Shown: piece after piece, positions 35,115-47,800 of the stretch
Position numbering within the stretch: position 1 is the first letter of the stretch
How the letters are laid out: each line of letters starts with the position of its first letter
Assembly (NCBI RefSeq): GCF_964355755.1
Contig: NC_092670.1
Location: 9,051,201 to 9,115,200 of the forward strand
Length of the DNA stretch: 64,000 bases
Direction: 5' to 3'
Source of the DNA: Antedon mediterranea
Lineage: Eukaryota; Echinodermata; Crinoidea; Comatulida; Antedonidae
Program-made: the position numbers and the translations under genes
Notes under the pieces: generated by a model
Database searches by the model: none
The model's input: the letters and a program-made list of their open reading frames with translations, nothing else
Told to the model about the DNA's origin: nothing

Positions 35115-36398
35115 ATGGCAGACAAACAGCCTTTCCGTGTCCCCAAAGTAAAAGGTTTGATAAACATCACTCGTGTTAGACAGGCTGAACGCTTAGAAGA
35201 ACGTAAGCTAGAGAAAAGGATCAACGATATCTCTGGAGAAATGCGGGAAAGTATTCATCAATTGAACATTAATAGTAAAACATTTACAAACCACATCCAG
35301 AGAATTTTTAAGCCAAGGATTGGGCGCCTAAGTAGTTACCCACAAAATCATGATACTCCGAATAGACGTAGTAGACAAATTGCAGCAGCTGCTACGTTAT
35401 CAAGATTTTCTTCAACTCAGCACCGAGCTGAAGCACCATTTGAACACATTGCATCACACGAAAGACCATCTGGAAAGACACTGTCTCATGACCAGCCACC
35501 TGATGTGAATCCTGGAAATCAAATCTCTAGAAAGTTGGTAAAGAATAGACCTAAAGAAGGATTGTATTCAAACAAATTCAATAAAAAGCAGAAAGATAAT
35601 ATTAAACAATCTAATCTTGAAACAAATGATGAGGTACGTGAAAATAAATTTAAAGAAGCCAGAGTGAAAGAATCTTCTGATGATAGAGTTGTAAATTTTA
35701 AACCAGCCGATGAGAAACGTTCATTCAACTTTTTAAGGAAACAGACAGTCGCCAAAGGACGTTCAAAGAGAAAAGTAGGCCTAATGCCACGTCACATCCC
35801 CACGACGCCAATAGCATTACAAACAAGAGATTATACCGTAGAAAAGGTAACTACTGAAATGAATCAACCTGTAGAAGTAACGTCAAACGATTTACTTCGA
35901 CCGATTGTGGACAATAAAAACTCTTCTGAAACATATTTTGATTTTGATTTTTTTGCTCAAGTTGAAGGTAACATTGCACCCAAACATGTTTCTGTACATT
36001 CGAAAGAAGACCCAAACTCTTTCACACCTGGGATTCCAATGACACCTAAGTCAATATTAAAGCCGAGAAAAAGTTCTCAACTTGTTAACAAGCATTCCAA
36101 CCGTCAAGAGGAATATAGTGGATCAATGACTGGTAGGCCTAGAAGTGTTCTTGGAAGTCCAGCAGGAAAGCATAGTCACGATGCTCACATTCTTTCAAGT
36201 GGCCTAAAAAATGTGTTTGGAACTCAGCCAAAGAAAGAAGTTGCGCATGTAGTCTACGAATTCTTAAGAGTTGAAAGAATTGATGGCGCTAGTCTTTCCA
36301 AAAGTCAGATAAAGAGAACAATCTCACTGGAAGATAGTTACGAGGAACTCCAAAAGTGCCGATATTTACGAAGTAATGGATTAGGAAAATCAGTGTAG
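35115..36398 (+). CDS. Unrecognised basic, disordered protein (427 aa) with possible PP1-docking motifs
   Basis: A single intact frame starts at an ATG in good context (A at -3, G at +4); this is the longest uninterrupted host ORF after the TPR gene. Residues about 18-55 are charged and helix-prone (RQAERLEERKLEKRINDIS). The rest is Lys/Arg/Ser/Asn-rich low-complexity sequence without a globular domain or membrane segment. RVVNF at residues 191-195 fits the RVxF consensus and SILK at 313-316 (in TPKSILKPRKSS) matches the SILK consensus, both used by protein phosphatase 1 partners such as KNL1. A role as a mitotic or PP1-associated scaffold is inference. AATAAA occurs at about 36410, just after the stop. 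No intron was detected, so a retrocopy is possible. Confidence 0.7.
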   Translation: MADKQPFRVPKVKGLINITRVRQAERLEERKLEKRINDISGEMRESIHQLNINSKTFTNHIQRIFKPRIGRLSSYPQNHDTPNRRSRQIAAAATLSRFSSTQHRAEAPFEHIASHERPSGKTLSHDQPPDVNPGNQISRKLVKNRPKEGLYSNKFNKKQKDNIKQSNLETNDEVRENKFKEARVKESSDDRVVNFKPADEKRSFNFLRKQTVAKGRSKRKVGLMPRHIPTTPIALQTRDYTVEKVTTEMNQPVEVTSNDLLRPIVDNKNSSETYFDFDFFAQVEGNIAPKHVSVHSKEDPNSFTPGIPMTPKSILKPRKSSQLVNKHSNRQEEYSGSMTGRPRSVLGSPAGKHSHDAHILSSGLKNVFGTQPKKEVAHVVYEFLRVERIDGASLSKSQIKRTISLEDSYEELQKCRYLRSNGLGKSV

Positions 36399-37379
36399 AT
36401 ATGTAACAATAAACAACATTTATTTCAACAATGGCAGAATCTAGAAATGCTTGTGTCAGGGACGCGATTTACAAAACAGATCATCAATGTGCTAAAATAG
36501 GCCTACTGTGGAAACCTATACCTCTTTAGACAAAAATAAAATATGTTTTAATAGTTACGTCTTTATTTATATATAAATCCTCATCTGTATTTCATTAAAT
36601 AAGTTGAAAATATTTATATCACGTAAATCGTAAACTCCAATGTTGCCGGTATATCAAATAAAGTTAAATTATTTTATCATCGTTACATTTTAGTTATATT
36701 TTTAAATATTACCAAATCTATTATACTGTAATGTCATTTCGGGATCTGATTATTAAAGTAATATCAATAAATTATATATAACTCGAAAACATATAGGCAA
36801 TAACAAATTCGCATTACTTAGCCACTTCCGAAACTTTATTTAAAAGTCTGAATCTACTGAACTTAAATATAAGTATCAATATATGCCTTATAATTAAACA
36901 AACACTTGGATAACTAATTGCCACCTTCGATTAGTAATATTTAACTATTTTTTATTCTTAGTTTTATTATATTATTATTTATTATATTATTTTTATCATC
37001 TTGCATATATCCATTACTTAAAAGTAAATAAATAAAAATAAAATATCGTAACATACGTGATTTTGGCCCTCTATCTTTTCCCGGTCCCGCTTATAATATT
37101 TATGTTGAATAAAACATTTCAAACGTACAGAGGCCTACTTATACTATTTTATCTACTTCTGTTGATCTTAAACTGGAGTTATTTAAAGTAAAAGTAGTTT
37201 ATCTACTGAATTTAAACACATTCGAACCAGAACATCACCAACACATTATACAAAATTAAAATTCTAATGTATTTCAAAATAATTATTACTAGTTTTATAA
37301 CTAGCATGCTTCAAATAATCATAAAATACAAGGCTTGCACTTTCCCCGTGATTTGCAAACAAATACATAAAGAATGGAA
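36399..37379. other. Intergenic, no gene recognised
   Basis: AT-rich DNA. Several AATAAA/AATAAAA words after the preceding ORF may serve as polyadenylation signals (about 36410, 36535, 36657). Confidence 0.5.
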
Positions 37380-37381
37380 TA

Positions 37382-37910
37382 CAGTATAACCCCTCCTTTG
37401 AAACATCCAGGGTACATCCCTATTAAGGGCACAATTTCTAACAAAACTAGGGGAAATATTATGTTTTAACACTACGGCCAACTCCTACCAGAGATACCCC
37501 TATTATATTGACAGGGACACTTCTGAGTGTGCCAACATGGTTTAGTTAATCAATATTAAGAAACAATATTTTTTCCCATCACAAAAACAACTAAAATGAC
37601 CAAATAATTATTATATTCATTTATTTTTTATTTATATTGTTATTAATACAAAAATGTATTTCATAACAATCGTGATACTGGTTTGATACTGATGATAGTT
37701 TAACAGTTTTCATTGGTGAAACATTGGCTTCTAAATTTTCAATTCTTCTCAATTTTTAGTACAGGCCAATTATTGTTTATTTTGGTATATTTGATTTCCC
37801 CGCGAAAAAAGGGGGTTTTGTGTTGGTGTCTCCTTCAAAGGACATTCCCTAGCTAGTAAGAGGACAATTCTCTGGGTCCCGAAGGTGTCCCCTTAATAGA
37901 GGTTCTACTG
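37382..37910. mobile_element. TA-flanked MITE (CAGTAKAACCYCT ends), Tc1/mariner-type signature
   Basis: The left end is CAGTATAACCCCTCC and the right end, read inversely, CAGTAGAACCTCTATTAAGG; both sides are flanked by TA. Inner words such as GGGACAC, AAGGGCAC and GTGTCCCCTTAAT are mirrored. A partial relative (GTGTCTCTAAGTAGG, GTGGTTCTACTG) lies at 61338-61443. Confidence 0.75.
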
Positions 37911-37964
37911 TATTTATGACAATGTATATGATTATATGTATTCCACTTTAATAGCTACCATTTT

Positions 37965-38130
37965 TATTTTTGGCCGCCGTCTTGGAACTGAGTTACTCAC
38001 AGTCATAGAGATAATAATTTATGTCCTGAATCGGTTTTACTGACCTAACTTGTCTATTTGTGACTTTACAGCCAGAGATTATGATAAATTTAATCCAATT
38101 ACTGGCATTCATTTTGGATTTTGGCCGCCA
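37965..38130. repeat. Pair of GGCCGCCRTCTT repeats ending at the TPR gene stop
   Basis: ATTTTTGGCCGCCGTCTTGG near 37968 and GATTTTGGCCGCCATCTTAAG near 38118 bracket a 150 base unit. The words resemble the arm sequence of the 44960 element (AAAATGGCCGCC), suggesting related repeat DNA next to the stop codon. Confidence 0.4.
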
Positions 38131-38132
38131 TC

Positions 38133-41103
38133 TTAAGAAATCGGAAGCTGACTAATATGACTTAAGAGGCGTATATAAAACTCCTCTAAGATAGGTTTAA
38201 TCTTATCGCATGCTTCTCGTGCAACATCGACGCTTTTAAACTCCCGCTCTTCCATTTTTCCCGACTTGTCTGAATACACAGATACGTCCATCCTGTCCCC
38301 TAAGTCACCTTCGTGTTTTGCAACGTTATTCATTCTAACCAACGCAAACAGCCAGTTATTTTGTTGTGGGTCAAAAGCCGGTTGAATCTAAAACAAACAT
38401 TACAACATAACGGTATTAGTTATCACCAGTTAAAGTTAAGGTTAAATTACGTTTTTAAGAAAAATGACACATAATGTAGGACTTATGTAATCCATTAATT
38501 TTCAGCATTTCAGCAACATTTCAAGATTTCTGAATGTAGAAATGTGTAATAATTTATTTAATTACCGGTATTTCCTATTACAGACATTACTAAAAGGCAG
38601 TATCGTATTTCATAAAGTATACCATTTTAGGAAAATGATAAATGGGTAGGCCTACGTTGAAAATTAAACATCCTTAATTTCCTTAGTTTAGTTTCGGTTT
38701 GCTGAAAAAGAAGCGATACTTACAGAAACTAGGAAATCGAACAATTTTGGAAATTGTTTAGTAAAGGTAACCGACTTTTTATCTTCCTTTTTTGTCATCT
38801 TACAAGTTGTTTGGAAGTGTTCCTTGACTTTTTCTGCAATTTTATCAGAAGGGCAGTTATCAAAACTTTTAAAGTAACACTGTGGTTTCTTCCCATAAAT
38901 CGATTTCCCATCAGTCGATTTTTTATAAGTAGATTTCCCATCAGTAGAATTCCCATCAGTCGATTTCCCATCAGTCGATTTCCCATCAGTCGATTTCCCA
39001 TCAGTAGATTTCCCATCAGTCGATTTCCCATCAGTAGATTTCCCATCAGTAGATTTCCCATCAGTCGATTTCCCATCAGTAGATTTCCCAAATTTAGATT
39101 TATTATCAGGCGATGTCTCGCCGGGTAAAGTCGCAACAGGATAATGGTAATCTCTAAACTTGATCATTGTGTGGTCGAGGAGTGTTCGGCAACTGCTAAT
39201 TACATCACTTTGTGCTTTCATGCGTTTTGTATTATCATTTTTACTAATAACCAAACGCTCCATGTCAAATTGTTTATTTCTTACATCTTGTAAAGCAATA
39301 CCCATATTAGAAGAATCGGCAGAAATTAATTCTAAAATTTCCTTTCGACTACTTTCAATGTAGACATATATATGGGCACAACATATGTAGAAGTTTCTGT
39401 TTCCTCTGCTCATTCTTTTTACCTCATCGAGTAGACAGTTTGCTGCTGTAAGGCAGGTTGCCAAATTTTACAGATTCTTTGAATGACGTAATAGCATCTT
39501 CCCTTCTACCTTCACATAGAGCAATATTGCCTCTCTTCAAAGCTAATGCTGCCTTGCATTCATTGATAACATCATATTTAGGGTGAGGGAGTTGTTCCAT
39601 TACTTTAATAAAGCCATCAACTTTACATAAGGTATCGCTGTTCTTTGTTTTTACATCAGCTAAGTATTTTAGAATTGTCCACTTTCGTTCTTCGTCAATA
39701 TTTAAGCCAAGCTCTATTTGCCGATGGAAGCAAGCAACTTGTTCATCCCCAATTTTTTCTTTTAAATTTCCTAACTCAAATCGTGATTTTGTATTCCTAG
39801 AATCCATTCTAAGAACATTTTCATGATAACTTTCGATGTGCTTGATAGATTGTTGTACCATAAAATTAACCTCCATAAAGAAGATTGTGGGCGGACCACC
39901 ATCTTCTTGAAATTCTTTTAATGCCAGGTCAACAACTTCTTGAAATCTATCAATAGCATCAATAGTATCAATAACTTCTTTCTTTTGCTCCTGAAGGAAC
40001 AAGGCTAGTTGATACCTGATGCGAATCAAAGTGCCTGGATCATTATCAAAATTTTCCAGAAGCTGGTTATAATATTCTTTAGCTTCATTGTAATCAGTAA
40101 GTTCCTTCACGTGATCAAATCTTGCTGCAATGTTGGTTGGATCCGCGTCAATTGCTTTTTGGAGATGATACATTTTAGGAACTGGATATAATGAAATTTG
40201 TCGGTACACAAGATATGATTGGTGATGTATGAAAGAACTAGAATAGTTCAATTTTTCAGCTTCATGTATAATTTGTATGGCTTTAGGAAAACTTTTCATC
40301 CTTCTGTAAAGTCCTATAGCTTCACCTAATACCCTTCTTCGCACTGGGATTTTATCCAGTGCAGACTTTAAGAAGTAATTTGCCTTGTCAATTCTGTTCT
40401 GTCTTCGTTTTATTTCTGCCATCAAAACAAGTGCGTAGCTGTGATTTGAATCCATTTTCAACACGCTATAGAAATTGTTTAGCACTATGTTCATCTCGGG
40501 ACAAAATCTATTTTGTCCCGAGGCTGAGGCTTTTGCTAATCTCCACCTTATAAAGCCTAGTGAAAAGAGAAAGTCTTTTTCCTTTGGACACAAGTTAACT
40601 GCTTCTTCAAATGCCTTAATGCTCTCTGAATATCGGCGCATCCCTACACGTGACAAGGCAAATCCCTTTGTTGCGAGAATACTACCGTTAAACATGTTAT
40701 TATCCTTATAACGTGATTCAAGTTCCCGCAGTTTCCGAATGTTAGCATCAAGTTTAGTCGGGTCGTGACGGTCGAACAAGGCTTCAAGCGCAATAGTAAT
40801 TGATAAATAACCGCTGTTAAGAGGCAGTCTTGATATATCTTGGTCTTCAATTTGTCTACGGACTTCGTTGATACATTCCATTGCTTTTCGTTTGTTCTTT
40901 TCTGTATTTCCTTTGAATTTCGAAAAGTAAAGATAGCTTTTAAACAGCAATCCCTCAATTACCATACCAGGAGAATCGTCGATATGCTCATTGATAAGAC
41001 GCTCAAGAGACTTGAATTGTTTAATGCACTTATTTTCAAGTTCCCATGTCAAATGAAAAGAGCATTTCAGCAGCTGGTCTTGTAAGATTTTTAATGACGT
41101 CAT
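38133..41103 (-). CDS. IFIT-like tetratricopeptide-repeat protein, frame broken by a +1 shift
   Basis: Exon 1 runs 41103 to 38724 (donor TTTCT|GTAAGT) and exon 2 runs 38387 to 38133 (acceptor TTTGTTTTAG, phase 0). The start MTSLKILQDQLLKCSFHLTWEL matches the L-C-F-TW-L opening of vertebrate IFIT proteins. About 530 residues of helix-turn-helix TPR pairs follow (AFEEAVNLCP, AIDADPTNIAARF and others). In vertebrates these bind viral RNA and are interferon-induced; in invertebrates the role is unproven. The TPR frame stops at 39424. A second frame (+1) opens at 39466, overlaps by about 40 bases and continues plausibly (LLDEVKRMSRGNRNFYICCA), so a 1-base indel or sequencing error within 39427-39466 is likely. 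The C-terminus then has a GKSTD repeat and a basic segment. An acceptor-like TTTTATAG near 41125 hints at a 5' UTR intron. Confidence 0.85.
38891..39092 (-). repeat. 15 bp coding minisatellite (GKSTD repeats)
   Basis: About 13 units of GATTTCCCATCAGTM (plus strand) encode GKSTD on the gene strand, with a few variants (GNSTD, GKSTY, KKSTD, GKSIY). The length is a multiple of three throughout. Open frames on the plus strand here (RFPIS repeats) are mirror products. Confidence 0.95.
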
Positions 41104-41364
41104 ATCGTATTCTTGTTAATATCTATAAAAGAAGTATATATTTTAATGGATCGTACACGCCTATAAATAACAGAGTGCAATTGTAATAACCCTTTCGAAT
41201 ATTGTAAAATGGTTGGTAGTTTAACAATAAAATATGTTTCTTAATCATTCAAAATCGGACTACAAAAAGTTTATTTTCTTACGACCGTAATATAGGCCTA
41301 ATTAATAAATAAATAACATTATCAAAATATGTTATGTTTATATTTGAATTATTATTGTTCCTGA

Positions 41365-41545
41365 AAGCTCGTATTATAGCTTCACCTAATACGGTACCCG
41401 TCTACGTACTGGCATTTTAAGCACATTTTCAGAATGCCTTATCGGTTAGAAGCACATATCGTCATTTATTTGCGTTGGCTGAGGCTTTTGCTAACCCCAC
41501 TTGTGAAGTGAAAAGAGCCAGTCCCTTTCGTTTGTATCATATACT
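41365..41545 (-). pseudogene. Relic of a second IFIT-like TPR gene
   Basis: TATAGCTTCACCTAATAC at 41378 matches 40316-40333 inside the intact gene. GGCTGAGGCTTTTGCTAA at 41478, followed by GTGAAAAGAG and TTTCGTTTG, matches 40522-40588. About 100 bases present in the gene between these blocks are missing here. It is on the same strand directly upstream, so it is the remnant of a tandem copy. Confidence 0.75.
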
Positions 41546-44500
41546 AAATAATTGTAGGGATTCCATAATAAATTATAATAACCCTACCTAAATCAGCTCA
41601 TAGGATGCCTCCAAGCATACTAACGACATCCAGTCGGCGAAAATCTAGCATAGGCATACCTATAATAGTGTACAATCTAAATTGGTGAGATGTGAGTAGG
41701 CCTACTATAGGCATGCCTATGCCTATTTCTTTCTATAATCTCGTACTATTACAGTATAGAGCAATCAAATGAAGATCTATAATAATATAATATAAACTGT
41801 AACAGTTAATTATAAACTAAATTACTAGCCTAATATAATCTTACTTCGTGAAAATTGCTTTCCAAAAGGGGAGCGGCGTAAACGAACATACATCAAAGAA
41901 TATTACATATTTTATAGGTGATATGGGAAATTCCAGAAAAGCAGGTTGCCTGATAGCATCAACCAATAAGGCAAAGGAAATTTCAATAATAATGGTACCA
42001 AGTTTAATCAACCGCGAACAAGCAAAAATCAATATAACGTAACGTCAATAGAGTATAGGAATAATAAAAGGTTGTTTAGATCGCCACGTCTACACTAAGC
42101 ATGCACATTTTTTGTTAGCACTGTATTATAAATCATATAGGTAGCTTCCAGATCACATTTCTATCTTGTTGTCTTCACTATACATAACTAGTTCTGCAAT
42201 TCTTATCATACGGTAATCTTAGTATGTTCGTAGATATACCTAAGTACCATAGAATATAATCGATCCATTGATATTACATGAAAAGTTAGATCAACTTGTC
42301 TTGTGTTTATGCTGATTGGGTCCAAGTTTAACAGTCCTGTTACCTGGTCGAACGGCTCGGAAGCCCGCAGTTTATTAGTTTTTGTTGAAAGACATTTTTT
42401 TAAATGAAATTAAGAGTAAGTGTTTTAATTTGGATCTGTTTGGAAAAATCATAACTGGGCGGATGCATTAAGAATGTATTTTTAGAAATACCAATAACAT
42501 TGTTAAATATGCAAACTGTATCGGAACTCTTTTCTGCAAAAAGATATACCAGATCTAAATAGTTTAATAGACAGTATGTCATTAACAGAGGGCTTAAGGC
42601 AGTTGAAACGAACAAATTGGCCTATAAGTTTTCAACATGGTGGCAGGTCTGATTGGCAGAGAAATTCTGCAAAGCATTTGGTATATAAACAACGACCTAA
42701 ACTATATTCGCAAACAAAACTTTCCTACAGAATTGTCACCGAACAATCTCATAAAGGAGGAAACTGTAAAGACGTTTTTATCAATTAGACAAATTCATTA
42801 AAAGTGATAACAAATTCACATTGGATTTTAAGGTGGTGATTATGAAATCATGCAGTGCTGACTTTGTGTAAAGTAGGTTAGTATCAAGTCGAGCCCTAAA
42901 ATCTGGAAAAACAATTTCCTTTAACAAACATGGCAGCTTCTAGCTTATCATATTCGCTATCTATGCTAGGTAGGTGAAATTACACTCTGTTTGTATGTTT
43001 ACTTCCAAAAACACTTCCTTGTAGAAGAAAAATTACAATTTGAAAGAAAATTTGGTAGTGTTGCATTATTAGGCCTACTTTACTTTTTCGCTTTTTGAAA
43101 AGAAATGTAGGCCTACTGTAGTTAAAAAATTAGGTATGTGTCAGGTCAAGCACAATATAAGCCGCATTCTGTTACATGGTACGTAGCGTTTGTATTTTCT
43201 TGATGTATTTCTTTTTTCAAAATTTGGTTGATGAAATTAAGAAGTTTGTCTATTACTTCATGACTACTTAACTGGAGAGAAGATGCTTATAAAACTGGAG
43301 GCAATACAGGTATACAGGTCAACTTGACCGAGAAGCATATTTTAACAACGTATTAGGGATATACATATGATTTCAGAACAATCGCCGCAACGCGCTCGCC
43401 GTAAATTGCTGTGACGTCACAGGTGCATCGCAACTTTTACGTCATGAGTTTTCTAGCAAAGTCTGGCAAATCGCGAACATTTCTAGTAAACACACTTCGT
43501 AAATAAATCGTAAAAAATATAAATGTTGATTTTTTTTGTATTGTTTTTTTTGCCTATCTCGACTCATTAAGTAGATTTTGCAATGATTTTAACTCAATTC
43601 GACGGTTCGATAAACAAAATATGCTTCGACTGGCTTTAATCGCCATGCAAATCTTCAAACAATTATCAACTCGAGTATTACTTACAGTCTGTTATAGGCA
43701 CTTCTAATATAAACCTTAAGAGCGTATTCTCACACTTGCAAAATGTGTGAACTTCTTGATCATATTGAAAATTACAAACAATGGGGCAAATTGACCAAAT
43801 GAGATATTGTAATTTAATACTTTGTCTTTCAGATCAACAACCAGTTCTCACTATTTCTCTCCAGCAATCCTGTGATGTTACATAAGTACAAAATAACAAT
43901 AATCAGCTGAATCATCCGTCAAATCCATTCATACTTTATTTACAACACATCTGATCTGTTATAGTAGCATATACATGTATTAACGACAGAACTTATTGTC
44001 ATTTAAACAAAATGCTAAAAATGAAAATTGGTTGAATTGAACATGTAAAATAGACGTATGAATACAATATAAAGCATTGTAACCAGTGATTTTAATGTGA
44101 TCTAGGCCTACTATTAAATACATGAATTGAATTAAAAACAAATGATTGTTTGCAGCATTTAGTGTTTTGGTTCAGAGTGATCAGTTTGGCTAAGCTTAAA
44201 GAATTTATTTAGAGGATGATCGGGAACCCGAGGAATTTACAGTTTTTAGGATGTCCCTTTCATGAACCAATTTATGAGGTTCAATGCTGATTCCGATGAT
44301 TTTACTGGCCCACTTTAAAATTTTAGCTAGTTTGTTTCTTTACTTTTGCATAAGATTCGAAAACCAGACAATAGAGCTGAATAAAAGAACACTTTTAATA
44401 ACGCTTTAATTTAAAATGTACGACACAGTAAACAAGGTTAATTGGTCAATTGATTGGTTTAAATTATTCTGCATTTAAACGTTAAAGAAAGTTAATCAAC

Positions 44501-44803
44501 CACACATGAGCACTCAAGTCGGCGATAAAATTCTGATTCGGATTAGCTTAAATGCAAGTGCCTATGGACACAGCTTTAATCATATCTATGGTAATATGGA
44601 TGCTTACATTATAAAAAATTCACATACTGTTCTGTACACTCTGACCACAAACTCATTTAGGAAGAGAGATCCTTCCGGTTCACCGGGAGGTGACCCCTCT
44701 TTTCAGAAGTCTACTAGTACTACATACATTCTACCTCAAATAAAAGGGAGAGGTATTTCATCATTCAAGGAAAGGCTTTTTACTTCGTCATCCAGTTTTC
44801 CTG
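41546..44803. other. Intergenic, no gene confirmed
   Basis: One possible tiny first exon (ATG at 42930, good Kozak context, CTAG|GTAGGT at 42969/42970, 13 codons) has no identified continuation. AGCATATTTT at 43335 and its inverse near 43618 flank a stretch containing TGACGTCA (CRE-like) at 43412. The remainder is AT-rich. Confidence 0.45.
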
Positions 44804-44883
44804 CTAACTGCTGTCTTCATCTTTCTTCTCTTTGTTGTATTCCTTTAAGAAATCACGGACGAGTACTTTCTTTGGTAAAACAT
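44804..44883 (-). CDS. CHRAC1: CHRAC1 exon 3 (terminal)
   Basis: After CTATTTCCAG. The split Asp codon leads to VLPKKVLVRDFLKEYNKEKK and DEDSS, then TAG. VLPKK is the family's signature after the last helix. Confidence 0.9.
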
Positions 44884-47800
44884 CTGGAAATAGAATTATT
44901 TTTATTACAATTACTTTTTTTTTCTCGCGAGGTAAATGCATTGAACTTATAAGAACATATAGTCAGGCAGCATTTGTCACTATATTAACTTTACTTCATA
45001 TATTTAGCCAAGTTTGATTTTTCACTTTTAAGTGATCAAGGACATCACAAGAAACAACTTCCAACTTGTTGTCCAAATTCTAAACGCGTTTTTCATTCGC
45101 TGGGGGCGGTTTTTCAAAATGGCCGCCTATGCTATCAAGTACTTATATCTCGGCAACCACTAATCGTAGAGACTTGGTTTTAGTCTTAAAATGTTCGTAA
45201 GGTACATAATTCTATTCACTATAATTGAACATTTTGCCCTAAAATGACCGGAAATACTATTTCTGACCATTTGACCTTTGACCTGATCTTATCATATCTC
45301 AATAACTATTGGTCAGAAAGAGTTGATATTTATCCCAAATTGTTCAGAAAATACATGTTTCTATTTGCTTTAATGCAAAGGTTTGTTTCAAGATGGCTGG
45401 AAAAACCATATCTGACCTTTGACCATAACCTGTGTGATATCCACAACATGTTGGTTACTTATAGATAAAATTTTTCGACAGATTGCTCAGAACATCCATA
45501 TTTGTAACACATTATTGATTTTTCAATTATTGATGCTTTAAAACATTCACTTAAGCTTGGAAATTAAAGTTTTAAAATAAATAAAAGCCACTCATTATCT
45601 CCATACATAATCCTAGCCTGTGATTGGCTGAAAGTTCAAGCAGATTAGATTTCATTAGTTTAAATGGTAAGTGTTTTTTAAACCGATTTAAACAGTGTTT
45701 GCTGGGAAATCATACTTATTATTAGTACATATACATTTACTTGTATAATAATGTACCTATGCTGATATAAATGTTGTACAGAGAGGCCTTAGTTAAATAG
45801 TTATAAACTATAGTTCCAGCCTAGGCCTTGTCGCTAACACCTAGCAAACAATGCTAGCCTGGTGAGATCCCTGTGGAACTCAGTGACAAGCCAACTCAGT
45901 GCCTGGCATGGTAACCTCCGATGATGTTAGTCAAACGATTGAAAAGCGAGACCAATTAGGAAAAGAAGCATTGGATAAATTTGTGACTTCACGAATGGTT
46001 GAAAAAACCGTAACATTTTGGGACTCTCAAAAGAAAAACAACTTCTCTTATTTCAAGCATGTAGGAGCAGTGGTGAAAACCAAAATTAAAGGTCAACTAG
46101 TTTCAACTAAGCAAGAGAGAAAGCTGCTGTCTAGATTGTTAGTTGTGGTGAAGAGCAGGCCAGAGTTCGCTCTAAAGGATGTCATAGGCAACTATGAGTT
46201 CAATTGCACTCCACCATCAAATTTCCATCCAGATGGAAAAATGATAATGCTTTCTGGAAAATCCAAGGTATTTGCAGTCAATAACAGAACTCCCTCTACC
46301 AGATAATGTCAGCAGGCCTGATAAAAAGCAGCATTATTGATGGAATGTGTGTCGTCAATATGGTAAAGAAGGTGTCTGATAAGTTCAATGCTTCTGACTT
46401 TGCATCTGAATTTGTTAACCTGATTGTTGGTATGAGCAAACCATATGATGAAGTTCGTCTTTTATTTGATCAATATCTATCAGGATCTTTAAAAGAATCT
46501 ACACGAGATAAGAGAACACAGAAAACAACTACCATTCACTACCATGTCAATGACAACACTGAGATTAAGAACATTAAGACATTTTTATCGCACAAAGAGA
46601 CCAAAGCTGAACTTACAAAATATCTGTCAGAGAAGATACGTAATCACTTCAAGAACAACACGAAGAAGGTCATAGTAACACATCACACGTCCATGGCAAA
46701 CTGCAATCTCTCAGAAGTTACCATGATGCCAGAGATGACACACGGACAACACACATTGGAAGAAGGGGACCAACTGGTCTTATTGTATGCCTTTGATTGT
46801 ATGAACAAAGACCCAAGTGCCAATGTTGACATATTTTCTGTAGATACTGATGTCTTTATCTTTTTAACAGGAAGCTATCCTCTACTTCCTCCAATGACCA
46901 CATTTTGTAGGAAAAGAGGGGAAAAAATACCTATATGGGAATGCTATTACCGACTTTGAAAACAAATATCAGCAGCACTGATTGGATGGTACGCATTTAA
47001 AGGTGCAGATAACACAGGTACATTTGCTGGAAAAGGAGTGTCCGCCCATTTCCCAGCACTTATGAAATGTGACGATGAAATACTAGATGCATTTGCTGTA
47101 TATGGACTGACCTCTGAAATACCAAATTGGATTTTCAGGCAAATGGAAAGATATGTTTGCATATTATACAGTACTTCTAAGATCAAGGCAGATTATGTCA
47201 CAGACTTGAGATGGATGTTATTTGCACAGAAAGGCAAGGAAGGACAACAGTTACCTCCAACCATGGGAACTCTTAGATCACAGATATTATAACAGTTCCA
47301 TTGGTGATTTGAAATATTGATTTTGGAACAAGGAATATCATCAACAAAACCACAAGTACAGGTACAAGTTATAAACAATACTAGACAAATCTATAGTCTC
47401 TCAGTCTCAGTTGTGGATATTACATGCATTAGGGCATGGATTAAAGAATAGAAGGATATGCATCGACGTGAGATCAAGGGTTCCTTGACTCTCGCCGACA
47501 GACTGCGGACCGCCCACAATGTTACAGTTTAATTAACCGCATGGTAACAACGAAACGGTCGCGTGCCTAATATATTGTTTACTGCACATGTGCAACGACA
47601 TTTAACCTTGTTGGCTACGCTTCTTTCGCGCGTTCTTTGGTTGCATGATGTTTGTAGATGGTCAACTATTGACTATGTTGGTTTCTGCCGCGATTGATCT
47701 ACGCTAATGATTTTTTTATGATGATTAAAGTAGCATTTTATGACCTGTAGTAGCCCTACATCTGAGACAATAACTATTAGTTGTCTCATTTGTTGTAAAA

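Noticed and set aside
38754-39136. Plus-strand RFPIS repeat protein and another minus-frame repeat ORF
   Set aside because: They are other-frame shadows of the GKSTD minisatellite in the TPR gene.
39424-39470. Programmed -1 ribosomal frameshift
   Set aside because: The needed shift is +1, and AAATTTG lies in the wrong frame for a slippery heptamer.
42930-42969. Tiny first exon (ATGGCAGCTTC, then CTAG|GTAGGT)
   Set aside because: Good Kozak and donor, but only 13 codons and no second exon could be linked to it.
44506-45017. 148-residue plus-strand ORF
   Set aside because: It is antisense to CHRAC1 exon 3 and has no domain or conserved motif.
45899-47292. Standard DDE transposase in the long-TIR element
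   Set aside because: The D residues sit in DTDV and GADNT contexts typical of the PIN-like family, without DDE spacing or RNase H-fold motifs that I recognise.
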